A stretch of DNA of 52,672 nucleotides, taken from NCBI GenBank assembly GCA_022770425.1, contig JALEHY010000047.1, positions 1 through 52,672 of the forward strand. Reading direction: 5' to 3'. The notes beneath the pieces were generated by a model. That model was not told the origin of the DNA, did no database searches, and was given only the letters and a program-made list of their open reading frames with translations. Position 1 is the stretch's first letter, and each line of letters begins with the position of its first letter. The stretch comes from Parvimonas sp. (GTDB taxonomy: Bacteria > Bacillota > Clostridia > Tissierellales > Peptoniphilaceae). The translations under genes and the position numbers were made by a program. Positions 24,572 through 32,548 of the stretch are shown piece after piece.

Positions 24572-25312
24572 ATGTCTTTTTATATTAATTCCGATAAGGG
24601 AAATATTAGAGAACTTAATGAAGATAGTTTTTTATTTGAAAAAATAGATGAATTTTTAATTTTGATTTTAGCAGATGGTATGGGAGGACATAGAAACGGA
24701 GAGTTAGCATCAATGAATGCCGTTACAATCGTCAGAGATTATGTAAAAGAAAATTATAAATTGTATAATAATTATTCTGTTTTATTGCTTGATGCATTTT
24801 GTTTTGCAAATACGAAAATTTATGAACAGAATATAAATTCATCTGATAGCGGTGAAATTGCAAGTTTTATGGGAACAACTTTAGAAGGGGTTATTGTTTT
24901 AGATAATAATGTCTTTTTAGCTCATGTTGGAGACAGTAGAATTTACGTTAAAAATAAATTTGGGTTTAAACAGATAACAAAGGATCACTCTTTAGTTGAG
25001 TATTTGTATTCCAAAGGAGCAATTACAAAAGATGAGGCTGATAATTTTGAAAATAAAAATTCTATACTTAGAGCTATTGGAACCGAAAAATTTGTAGAGG
25101 TTGATACGGAAACTTTTACAATTAATGCAGGTGATATTATTTTAATTTGTTCTGACGGACTTACAAATGAGTTAAGTGATGATGAAATAGATGAAGTTTT
25201 AGCTTTGAATGAAGATGAAAAAATTATGGTTGAAAGACTTATCTCAATGACAAAGAACAAAGAAGCTAAAGATAACATTACTGTTGGAATTTTTAAAAAT
25301 GAGGTGAAATAA
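24572..25312 (+). CDS. stp: PP2C-type Ser/Thr protein phosphatase
   Basis: Stp/PrpC reverses phosphorylation by the PASTA kinase encoded next to it. The 246-residue PPM-family protein has the metal-binding motifs RELNEDSFLF (about 11-20), LADGMGGHRNGE (about 31-42), AHVGDSRIYV, TKDHSLVEYL and the C-terminal CSDGLTNELSDDEI and KDNITVGIF. No transmembrane helix is present. GGAGGTG precedes the ATG. Its stop codon overlaps the kinase start by one base (TAATG), implying equal expression. Confidence 0.96.
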   Translation: MSFYINSDKGNIRELNEDSFLFEKIDEFLILILADGMGGHRNGELASMNAVTIVRDYVKENYKLYNNYSVLLLDAFCFANTKIYEQNINSSDSGEIASFMGTTLEGVIVLDNNVFLAHVGDSRIYVKNKFGFKQITKDHSLVEYLYSKGAITKDEADNFENKNSILRAIGTEKFVEVDTETFTINAGDIILICSDGLTNELSDDEIDEVLALNEDEKIMVERLISMTKNKEAKDNITVGIFKNEVK

Positions 25313-27255
25313 TGATAGGTTCGGTTTTAAATAATAGATATGAACTTTTAGATAAAGTCGGCATTGGTGGAATGGCGGTAGTTTACAAGGCAAAAGATAT
25401 TTATTTAAAAAGGATAGTTGCCGTAAAGGTTCTTAAAGAACAATATTTAGAAGATAAAGAATTTATAAAAAAATTTGTTATGGAAGCACAATCTGTAGCA
25501 AATTTGAATAATCAAAATATAGTTAAAATTTATGATGTAGGTCAACATATAGAAAACGGAAAAGTATGTAACTACATAGTTATGGAATATATTAATGGCA
25601 AAACTTTAAGTCAGCTTATAAAGGAGAATGGAAGATTAAAAACATCTGCTGTTGTTTCTATATCTAAACAGATAGCAAATGCACTTGATTGTGCCCATAA
25701 GCATCATATTATACACAGAGATATAAAGCCACATAATATAATAATAGATGAAAATTTAAATGTTAAAGTTACAGATTTTGGTATAGCCAGAATTTCTACA
25801 AGTTCAACTATAACTTATACATCTTCTATTTTAGGTACAGTGCATTACATTTCTCCGGAACAAGCTAAAGGAAAATTTATTGATGAAAAATCGGATATAT
25901 ATTCTTTGGGAGTAGTTATGTATGAAATGGTAACCGGAAAAGTTCCGTTTGATACAGATAATGCTGTTGGTATAGCTTTACAACATATTAATGAAGAACT
26001 TGTTGAGCCTATAAAATTTGTACCTACTTTAGAACCTTGGCTAAACGGTGTGATAGTTAAATGTATGGAGAAAAATCCTATCAATAGGTTTCAAAGTGCT
26101 GAAAGTTTAATAGTTGCATTAAACTCACAAGTTGTTGACAATGTAACCCAAAAAGCAATTATAAATGACAATGCGGGAAGGTCTATATACAAGGAATCCG
26201 TTTATAAAACCGGCAATGTTGATAATCGTCCTCCTGTTAAAAATAATAACAGAAACAGAGAAACGTTAAATAAAAAGAGAAAGGGAATTTTAGATTATAC
26301 GGCAACTTATGTGGTTTTGGCTTTGTTGTTAATTGCGTCTGTATTTTTTATTTATAGATTGGCTGTAAGTAATAAAGCACAAAATCTTGTTAAGGTTCCT
26401 GCAGTTGTAGGCTTGGATGAAGAAGAGGCAATAAAAGTTTTAAGAGATAAAAAGTTAAATGGACTTGTTGTGCAAACTACAAGTGATGATACTGTTGAAA
26501 AAGGTAAAATAATAAGTCAAGATCCGTTACCTAATGCAGAGGCTAAAGAAGGAACAAATATTCAACTTGTTATAAGTTCAGGAAAGAACAGAACAGTAGT
26601 TCCTAACCTTTCAAATGAGGAGTATGATAAGGTTGAGTCGCTTTTAAAGAAAAGTAAGTTGATTCTCGGTAATGTTGAACGTAAATATTCTGATACAGTT
26701 TCTGAAAATAAGGTAATAAGTCAAAGCGTTGAAAGCGGTCAGGAAGTTGATGTTGATACAAAAATAGATATTATAGTCAGTAGAGGTAAGGAAGATAAAA
26801 AAGTTGAAGTTCCTGATTTAATAGGAAAGACAGAAGCTGAGGCAATAAAACTTCTATACGACAGTGGATTATCTTCAGGGAATATAGAAAAGAAAGAAGA
26901 TAATGCCAAAGCAGGTACGGTAATTTGGCAATCTTATGGTAAGGGTGTAAAGGTTGACTCTGATACTAAAATTGATATAATCGTAAGTACAGGTAAAAAA
27001 GAGAGTTTACAAAGTTCTATTGATATTGATGCGTCAAATGGCAATGGAAAGGTTATAAAAAAATATACTATAGATGAGCCGAATAAAGATTACACTATTT
27101 TAGTGACAAAAAATTTGGATACGAAAGAAGTTAAAATATATGAAAAAAATATTGCTACTAAAAACGGTAAATTAACTTTAAATATTAAAGCTGATTCTTC
27201 AGATAATTTCTTGATATATGTAGATGATCGGTTAGTCTTGGACAAAGAGAATTAG
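25312..27255 (+). CDS. prkC: Serine/threonine protein kinase with PASTA domains
   Basis: The 647-residue protein has a Hanks-type kinase domain (about 10-270: glycine loop GIGGMAVVYKA, catalytic HRDIKPHN, DFG, activation loop rich in Ser/Thr), a Lys/Arg-Asn-rich juxtamembrane region, one transmembrane helix (about 333-352) and three extracellular PASTA repeats (starting near 363, 430 and 500), ending in a further domain of about 80 residues (570-647) of unknown fold. PASTA domains sense muropeptide or lipid II and the kinase controls growth and division. It is coupled to stp (TAATG) and followed after one base by rsgA. Gene symbol follows Bacillus use. Confidence 0.96.
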   Translation: MIGSVLNNRYELLDKVGIGGMAVVYKAKDIYLKRIVAVKVLKEQYLEDKEFIKKFVMEAQSVANLNNQNIVKIYDVGQHIENGKVCNYIVMEYINGKTLSQLIKENGRLKTSAVVSISKQIANALDCAHKHHIIHRDIKPHNIIIDENLNVKVTDFGIARISTSSTITYTSSILGTVHYISPEQAKGKFIDEKSDIYSLGVVMYEMVTGKVPFDTDNAVGIALQHINEELVEPIKFVPTLEPWLNGVIVKCMEKNPINRFQSAESLIVALNSQVVDNVTQKAIINDNAGRSIYKESVYKTGNVDNRPPVKNNNRNRETLNKKRKGILDYTATYVVLALLLIASVFFIYRLAVSNKAQNLVKVPAVVGLDEEEAIKVLRDKKLNGLVVQTTSDDTVEKGKIISQDPLPNAEAKEGTNIQLVISSGKNRTVVPNLSNEEYDKVESLLKKSKLILGNVERKYSDTVSENKVISQSVESGQEVDVDTKIDIIVSRGKEDKKVEVPDLIGKTEAEAIKLLYDSGLSSGNIEKKEDNAKAGTVIWQSYGKGVKVDSDTKIDIIVSTGKKESLQSSIDIDASNGNGKVIKKYTIDEPNKDYTILVTKNLDTKEVKIYEKNIATKNGKLTLNIKADSSDNFLIYVDDRLVLDKEN

Positions 27256-27256
27256 T

Positions 27257-28132
27257 ATGATACAAAAAGGGGTAATATTTGATATTTCGAAAGATTTGTA
27301 TTATGTAAAATCTGACGGTTTAGAATATATTTCAAAGGCGAGGGGAATTTTTAGAAAAAATAAATTTTCACCTATGGTTGGAGATGAAGTTAATATCGAA
27401 ATTTTTGATGACAGGACAGCACATATCGTAGAAGTTTTTGAAAGAAAAAATCAAATTTTGCGTCCGCCTGTATCAAATGTTGATCAAGCTATAGTTGTTG
27501 TAACATTAAAAGAGCCGAGCATTGAATATAAAGTAATAGATCGATATTTGATGTACTATGAAATAGTTAATATTCCGGTTGTTTTGTGTTTGAATAAATG
27601 TGATTTGATAGATGAGAAAGTTTGTTTGGAGTTTAAACATAATTATGAAAAATTGGGATACGATGTTATTTTAAGTGGCTTCGGTATTTGTTTTAAAAAT
27701 AGATTTGAAGTGCTTTGTGACAGTAAGATATCTGTAATTACAGGACCTTCCGGAGTCGGTAAAAGTACAATTTTAAATTGTTTAAATCCAAATTATAATA
27801 TTTGGATTGGAAATATAAGTAATAAAACTAAAAGAGGGAAACATACTACAAGAGCTGCAACATTGTATGAAATTTTTAAAAATTCATTTATAATTGATAC
27901 AGCAGGGTTTACTTCGCTTGATATAACTAAATTTATAGAAAATCAAAGTGATATAAGAGATGCGTTTGTTGAATTTTCAAATGATGGGAGTTGCAAATTT
28001 TCAAATTGTATGCATATAAACGAACCAAATTGTTCTGTAAAAGAAAAGCTAAACACAGATGAATTTTTGAAAAGCAGGTACGAAAGCTATATATTTTATC
28101 TAAATGAATATCTGAAAAATAGGAGGTACTAA
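27257..28132 (+). CDS. rsgA: Ribosome small subunit-dependent GTPase A
   Basis: RsgA is a circularly permuted GTPase that checks the 30S decoding centre during late assembly. The 291-residue protein has an N-terminal OB fold, then the G motifs in permuted order: LNKCDLI (G4, about 112-118), ITGPSGVGKST (G1, about 160-170) and DTAGF (G3), then the Cys/His zinc domain with CKFSNCMH and a later Cys. Length is typical. The start is 1 nt after prkC. Association of rsgA with prkC and rpe is the standard Firmicute order. Confidence 0.96.
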   Translation: MIQKGVIFDISKDLYYVKSDGLEYISKARGIFRKNKFSPMVGDEVNIEIFDDRTAHIVEVFERKNQILRPPVSNVDQAIVVVTLKEPSIEYKVIDRYLMYYEIVNIPVVLCLNKCDLIDEKVCLEFKHNYEKLGYDVILSGFGICFKNRFEVLCDSKISVITGPSGVGKSTILNCLNPNYNIWIGNISNKTKRGKHTTRAATLYEIFKNSFIIDTAGFTSLDITKFIENQSDIRDAFVEFSNDGSCKFSNCMHINEPNCSVKEKLNTDEFLKSRYESYIFYLNEYLKNRRY

Positions 28133-28789
28133 ATGTTAGAATTATCACCGTCATTGCTATCGGCAGATTTTACGGACTTAAAATCTGATATAGCGTTGTT
28201 GAATAAAATGAATGTAAAGTATTTACATCTTGATGTAATGGATGGAATGTTTGTTCCGAATATTTCTTTTGGTCCTATGATAATAAAACAATTGCGTCCT
28301 CTCACAGATATGATTTTTGATGTTCATTTAATGATTGAAGATCCTGATAGATATATTGAAAAGTTTAAAGATTCCGGAGCAGATATTTTGACAGTGCATT
28401 TTGAAACTTGTAAACATCTTCATAGAACTGTTTCTCACATAAAATCTTTGGGAATGAGAGCGGGAGTTTCGTTAAATCCTGCAACGAATCCCGATGTTTT
28501 AGATTATGTTTTGAAAGATTTGGATTTAGTTTTGGTAATGAGTGTAAATCCGGGTTTTGGAGGACAAAGTTTTATTGAATCTTCTTTAGATAAAATTAAA
28601 ATATTAAGAGACAAAATTGATAAAAGAAATTTAGAAATAATTTTAGAAGTAGACGGCGGAATAAAAACTACAAATGTTAAGTCAGTCATTGATGCAGGAG
28701 CTAATTTAATAGTTTCAGGTTCTGATGTGTTTGTTGATAAAGAAAATAGAATAAAAAAATATGAAGAAATTTTTAGACAATATAGGTAG
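28133..28789 (+). CDS. rpe: Ribulose-phosphate 3-epimerase
   Basis: Rpe interconverts ribulose 5-phosphate and xylulose 5-phosphate in the pentose phosphate pathway. The 218-residue TIM-barrel protein shows LSPSLLSADF at the N terminus, the metal ligands in HLDVMDGMFVPNISFG and DVHLM, VMSVNPGFGGQ and EVDGGI, with the phosphate-binding VSGS near the end. AGGAGG at 28121-28126 is inside rsgA's 3' end, with the ATG directly after the rsgA stop. A terminator overlaps the end of the gene unit. Confidence 0.97.
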   Translation: MLELSPSLLSADFTDLKSDIALLNKMNVKYLHLDVMDGMFVPNISFGPMIIKQLRPLTDMIFDVHLMIEDPDRYIEKFKDSGADILTVHFETCKHLHRTVSHIKSLGMRAGVSLNPATNPDVLDYVLKDLDLVLVMSVNPGFGGQSFIESSLDKIKILRDKIDKRNLEIILEVDGGIKTTNVKSVIDAGANLIVSGSDVFVDKENRIKKYEEIFRQYR

Positions 28790-28814
28790 AAAGATTGATT
28801 ATTCAATCTTTTTT
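28790..28814 (+). terminator. Terminator after rpe
   Basis: AAAGATTGA/TCAATCTTT stem (28790-28798 with 28803-28811), TTAT loop and T run. Because no promoter is visible in the 29 nt before obgE, some read-through into obgE is likely. Confidence 0.8.
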
Positions 28815-28843
28815 GCAATTAAAAAATAGAAAAAGAGGTTAAT

Positions 28844-30109
28844 ATGTTTATAGATATTGCTAAGATAGAACTTAGAGCCGGCAAAGGCGGAGATGGTTGT
28901 GTTTCGTTCAGACGTGAGAAATATGAACCGGATGGAGGACCTTATGGCGGAGATGGCGGAGATGGTGGAAGTATAATTTTTATATCTGATGAAAGTGTAA
29001 GAACTTTAATGGATTTTAGATACAAGAAACACTATTTTGCCGAAAACGGAGAAAATGGAAGAACTAAACGACAATACGGAAAAAAAGGTTCTGACTTGAT
29101 TGTTAAGGTTCCCGTAGGAACATTGATAAAAGATTTTGAAACAAACAGAGTAATACATGATTTTAAAGTGAAAGATGACGAGTTTACAGTTGCAAAAGGA
29201 GGAAGAGGCGGAAAAGGAAATGCTCGTTTTGCTACAAGTACAAGACAAGCTCCTCGATTTGCACAGCCCGGAACTAAGGGTGAAGAGCGAATTATAAAAT
29301 TGGAATTGAAACTTATTGCAGATGTCGGACTTGTAGGACTTCCTAATGTGGGAAAATCTTCATTGCTTTCTGTATTAAGTGATGCAAAACCGAAGATTGC
29401 AAATTATCATTTTACAACTTTAGAACCTAATTTAGGCGTTTGTAGAGTCGAAGAACACAAATCATTTGTAATTGCAGATATACCCGGATTAATTGAGGGG
29501 GCAAGTGAAGGGGTAGGACTTGGGTTTGAATTTTTAAAACATGTTGAAAGAACAAGACTTTTGGTTCATGTTTTAGATGTTTCAGGAGTTGAAGGTCGAG
29601 ATCCCATTGAAGATTATAATACAATTTACAAAGAACTTGAATTGTACAACGAAAATATTAAATCTAAAACAGAAATAATAGTTGCAAATAAAACTGACTT
29701 ACTGACTTCAGATGAAAATTTGAAAAAAGTAAGAGAATACTTTAAAGATAAAATAGTTTTGGAAATTTCTGCAGTTACTCAAATGGGAATTAAGGAACTT
29801 AAGTACAAAATTTTTGAAGAACTTTCAAAAATAGAAATAGAATATGAAACTTTTGATGAAGAGTACGAATATGTAGAAGAATCAGAAAAAGATGCTTATG
29901 AAATTTATGCAGAAGACGGAACATTTTATATTGAAGGACCTTTAGTTGACTATTTGGTTTATATTACTAACTTTGAAGATTATGATTCTTTAAAATATTT
30001 CCAAAAAGTTTTAATTGACAAGGGTATAATAGATGCCTTAAAAGAAAAGGGAGTTAAAGAAGGTCAGTCAATTATGATCGGAGAAATGGAATTTGAATTT
30101 TTTGAATAA
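28844..30109 (+). CDS. obgE: GTPase ObgE/CgtA
   Basis: Obg is an essential GTPase that acts in 50S assembly and stress response. The 421-residue protein has the glycine-rich Obg fold (residues 1-158, with GKGGDGCVSFRREKY and PYGGDGGDGG), the G domain with GLPNVGKSS (G1), DIPGLIEGASEG (G3) and NKTDLL (G4), and the C-terminal OCT domain (about 345-421) found in Firmicutes. It follows a terminator closely and precedes yhbY by 18 nt. GAGG lies before the ATG. Confidence 0.97.
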   Translation: MFIDIAKIELRAGKGGDGCVSFRREKYEPDGGPYGGDGGDGGSIIFISDESVRTLMDFRYKKHYFAENGENGRTKRQYGKKGSDLIVKVPVGTLIKDFETNRVIHDFKVKDDEFTVAKGGRGGKGNARFATSTRQAPRFAQPGTKGEERIIKLELKLIADVGLVGLPNVGKSSLLSVLSDAKPKIANYHFTTLEPNLGVCRVEEHKSFVIADIPGLIEGASEGVGLGFEFLKHVERTRLLVHVLDVSGVEGRDPIEDYNTIYKELELYNENIKSKTEIIVANKTDLLTSDENLKKVREYFKDKIVLEISAVTQMGIKELKYKIFEELSKIEIEYETFDEEYEYVEESEKDAYEIYAEDGTFYIEGPLVDYLVYITNFEDYDSLKYFQKVLIDKGIIDALKEKGVKEGQSIMIGEMEFEFFE

Positions 30110-30127
30110 TTTAAATGAGGAGAAAAT

Positions 30128-30424
30128 ATGATTACACCTAAACAAAGAGCATTTTTGAAGTCTTTGGCACATAATATTGAACCGATTATGAATATTGGAA
30201 AATATGGTGTTAATGATGAAACAATAAGACAGTTGGACTTAGTTTTAGAAAAAAGAGAATTGGTAAAAATAAAAATTTTAAATAATAATTTAGATGATGA
30301 TGAGGAAATTGTAAATTTTATATTGCAAAAAACAAGAGCAGAATTTGTTCAACATATCGGAAATAAGTTTGTTATTTATAGAAGAAAAAGAAAAGATGAA
30401 AATAGGATAGAATTACCGGAATAA
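30128..30424 (+). CDS. yhbY: YhbY family RNA-binding protein
   Basis: The 98-residue protein is a single CRM domain, an RNA-binding fold associated with pre-50S particles. The N terminus ITPKQRAFLKSLAHNIEPIMNIGK with the GKYG loop and the end FVIYRRK are characteristic. AGGAG is 6 nt before the ATG. The stop codon overlaps the start of the nadD-yqeK fusion by one base (TAATG). Bacillus has yqeH and aroE next to yhbY; here the cluster begins with obgE. Confidence 0.94.
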   Translation: MITPKQRAFLKSLAHNIEPIMNIGKYGVNDETIRQLDLVLEKRELVKIKILNNNLDDDEEIVNFILQKTRAEFVQHIGNKFVIYRRKRKDENRIELPE

Positions 30425-31569
30425 TGAAAAAAGTTGGTATTTTTGGCGGAAGTTTTTGTCCTATTCATAACGGACATTTACAAATCGCCCAAGATTGTTT
30501 GGACAGTTTATGTTTGGATAAAGTTTTGTTTATTCCAAATGCTAATCCTCCACACAGAGATATAGATTTTTTTTCTTTTGATGACAGAGTAAATATGATA
30601 GAACTTGCGATTTCAAACAATCAAAAGTTTGAAGTTTCTCTTGTTGAAAAAGATTCAAGTAAAGTTAATTACTCATATAATACTTTAAAAGATAATTTTT
30701 TAAGTGATGATACTAAATTATGTTTTATTATGGGAGATGACGAATTTTTAAATATTCGTTCATGGTATAAATATGAACAGTTTTTAGAAATGTGTTGTGT
30801 TGTTGTATTTTTAAGAAGTTTTGATAAAAAGTATGTTATAGAGAAAAATAAAGAGATTTTTGAAAAATATGAAGTTGAACTTATGGACAACACTGTTGTG
30901 AGTATATCTTCGACAAAAATCAGAGACAGACTTAATAAAAAAGAATCTGTAAAGTATGTGTTACCTAAAGAAGTTTCTGACTATTTATATACTAAAATGG
31001 ATTACTTTGATATAGCGAAAATAAAAACAGATTTGAAAAATAAATTATCTTTGTCAAGGTATGAACATTCTTTGCGAGTTGCGGATTTTTGTAAAAAACT
31101 TGCAAGTATATATGAAGTTGATGAAAATAAAGCATATATTGCAGGCCTTGTACATGATTGTGCAAAAGGTTTAGAAGAATATTATATGTTGAATAAAAAG
31201 TTAAGTTCTGATATAATTTTTGATAAGGAAGAGAGTGTAAATTTTTATCTTCAACACTCTTCTATTGGTGCTGTTGTTGCGAAGAGAATTTATGGAATTG
31301 ATGATGAAGGTATTTTGTCTGCAATTCGCTTTCACACAACTGCAAAAGAAAATATGAGTATGTTGGAAAAAATATTATTTATTTCTGACAAAGTTGAACT
31401 CGGTAGAAGTTATCCGAGAGTTGATGAGTTAAGACGCATAGTTATAGAAAATATAGATATGGCTATTATAGAATTTTTGAAAGACAATTTTAAATTTTTA
31501 GTTCAGAAAAATCAATCTATTCATAGTCGTTCGCTAAAGGCGTTGAAATATTTAGAAAGTAAGAGGTGA
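30424..31569 (+). CDS. nadD: NadD-YqeK fusion: NaMN adenylyltransferase and HD hydrolase
   Basis: The 381-residue protein joins two enzymes that are separate in Bacillus. Residues 1-190 are NadD, nicotinate-mononucleotide adenylyltransferase of NAD synthesis, with GIFGGSFCPIHNGHLQIA (HxGH) and the SSTKIRDRL motif. Residues about 200-381 are YqeK, an HD-domain hydrolase that in studied members cleaves diadenosine tetraphosphate, with SLSRYEHSLRVADFC, GLVHDCAKG (HD) and FHTTAKENMSMLEKILFISDKVE. There is no stop or frameshift at the junction near residue 190. The Cys at position 12 is where many NadD have a Asp or Asn, a variation worth noting. It starts within the yhbY stop codon. Confidence 0.94.
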   Translation: MKKVGIFGGSFCPIHNGHLQIAQDCLDSLCLDKVLFIPNANPPHRDIDFFSFDDRVNMIELAISNNQKFEVSLVEKDSSKVNYSYNTLKDNFLSDDTKLCFIMGDDEFLNIRSWYKYEQFLEMCCVVVFLRSFDKKYVIEKNKEIFEKYEVELMDNTVVSISSTKIRDRLNKKESVKYVLPKEVSDYLYTKMDYFDIAKIKTDLKNKLSLSRYEHSLRVADFCKKLASIYEVDENKAYIAGLVHDCAKGLEEYYMLNKKLSSDIIFDKEESVNFYLQHSSIGAVVAKRIYGIDDEGILSAIRFHTTAKENMSMLEKILFISDKVELGRSYPRVDELRRIVIENIDMAIIEFLKDNFKFLVQKNQSIHSRSLKALKYLESKR

Positions 31570-31573
31570 TTTT

Positions 31574-31882
31574 TTGGAAAAGTTGGATTTGATTTTAAAG
31601 ACGCTCGATGATAAAATTGCAGAGAATGTTGTAACAATAGATCTTAAAGGAAAGAGTTCTGTTGCTGAGTATTTCATAATTGCAAATGGTGGAGCCGTAA
31701 ATCATAATCAAGCTATTTGTGATGAAATTATTTCACAATTAAAAGAGAATAATATGGATTATATAAATACTGAAGGTTACAGAGACGGAAATTGGATTTT
31801 GTGTGATTGTGGAGATATAATAGTTCATATTATGACAAAAGATTATAGAAACTACTACAATTTAGAAAGATTGTGGAGTTAA
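31574..31882 (+). CDS. rsfS: Ribosomal silencing factor RsfS
   Basis: RsfS binds uL14 on the 50S subunit and blocks subunit joining when nutrients are low. The 102-residue protein has the DUF143 hallmarks VTIDLKGKSSVAEYFIIANG, NTEGYRDGNWILCDCGDIIVHIM and the terminal RNYYNLERLW. The start is a TTG at 31574 with AGAGGTGAT upstream, 4 nt after the nadD-yqeK stop. Order nadD-yqeK-rsfS is as in other Firmicutes. Confidence 0.95.
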   Translation: MEKLDLILKTLDDKIAENVVTIDLKGKSSVAEYFIIANGGAVNHNQAICDEIISQLKENNMDYINTEGYRDGNWILCDCGDIIVHIMTKDYRNYYNLERLWS

Positions 31883-31897
31883 TTTAGGAGGTATAAA

Positions 31898-32269
31898 ATG
31901 AAAGTAGAATTTTTAAAAACAGATAAGGCACCTGCAGCAATAGGACCTTATTCACAAGCGGGAAAAGTTGGTAATTTAATATTTGTTTCAGGACAATTAC
32001 CGATAACAAATGGAGAATTACAAACAGAAATAAAAGCGGCAACACTTGCAAGTTTAACAAATGTTTTAGAAATTGTTAAAGCAGGTGGCGGAAGTTTAGA
32101 AAGTATTGCAAAAGTGAATGTATTTGTTAAAGATATGAATGACTTTGAAGCAATAAACGGTGTTTATACAGAATTTTTCGGAGAACATAAACCTGCAAGA
32201 GCGTTAGTTCAAGTTGCTAAGTTACCGAAAGATGCACTTATTGAAATTGAAGCTGTAGCAACTGTTTAA
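31898..32269 (+). CDS. ridA: RidA family reactive enamine/imine deaminase
   Basis: RidA (YjgF/YER057c) hydrolyses reactive 2-aminoacrylate-type imines produced by PLP enzymes. The 123-residue protein has KAPAAIGPYSQA-like TDKAPAAIGPYSQAGKVGN, the FVSGQLPI strand, NVLEIVKAGGGSLESIAKVNVFVKDM, and the conserved Arg in PARALVQVAKLP near residue 105, followed by VEIEA-type IEIEAVA. AGGAGG is 7 nt before the ATG. A strong terminator follows. It is relevant that a PLP-dependent C-S lyase, a source of such imines, is also encoded in this window. Confidence 0.96.
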   Translation: MKVEFLKTDKAPAAIGPYSQAGKVGNLIFVSGQLPITNGELQTEIKAATLASLTNVLEIVKAGGGSLESIAKVNVFVKDMNDFEAINGVYTEFFGEHKPARALVQVAKLPKDALIEIEAVATV

Positions 32270-32284
32270 TAAGAATTTTTGATT

Positions 32285-32323
32285 AAAAAAGAGTTAATGT
32301 ATATATAACATTAACTCTTTTTT
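32285..32323 (+). terminator. Terminator after ridA
   Basis: A perfect 16-bp stem (32285-32300 with 32308-32323) with A runs on the left and T runs on the right. Confidence 0.9.
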
Positions 32324-32453
32324 GAATTTTATTATTCTTTTGTAATGCTTTATTTAAACGTATAATATAGTATAAAATTAAAAAAACATTATTTATAATC
32401 ATCTAAATTATGTTAAAAATAGTAATGTTTTTTAATTTTATTTAAGGTTTGTA

Positions 32454-32483
32454 TTGTAAAATAAAGTTAAAGTATGATATAAT
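32454..32483 (+). promoter_or_regulatory. Predicted promoter of the dlt operon
   Basis: TTGTAA at 32454-32459, 18-bp spacer, TATAAT at 32478-32483 with TGA before it (extended -10). The leader to dltA is about 60 nt. The stretch 32324-32453 shows nothing recognisable. Confidence 0.55.
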
Positions 32484-32548
32484 AACACTTATTGATAAGT
32501 AATTATTTTTTTGTTGTAAAGAAATTTTTGATTATTGGGGGGATTTGT

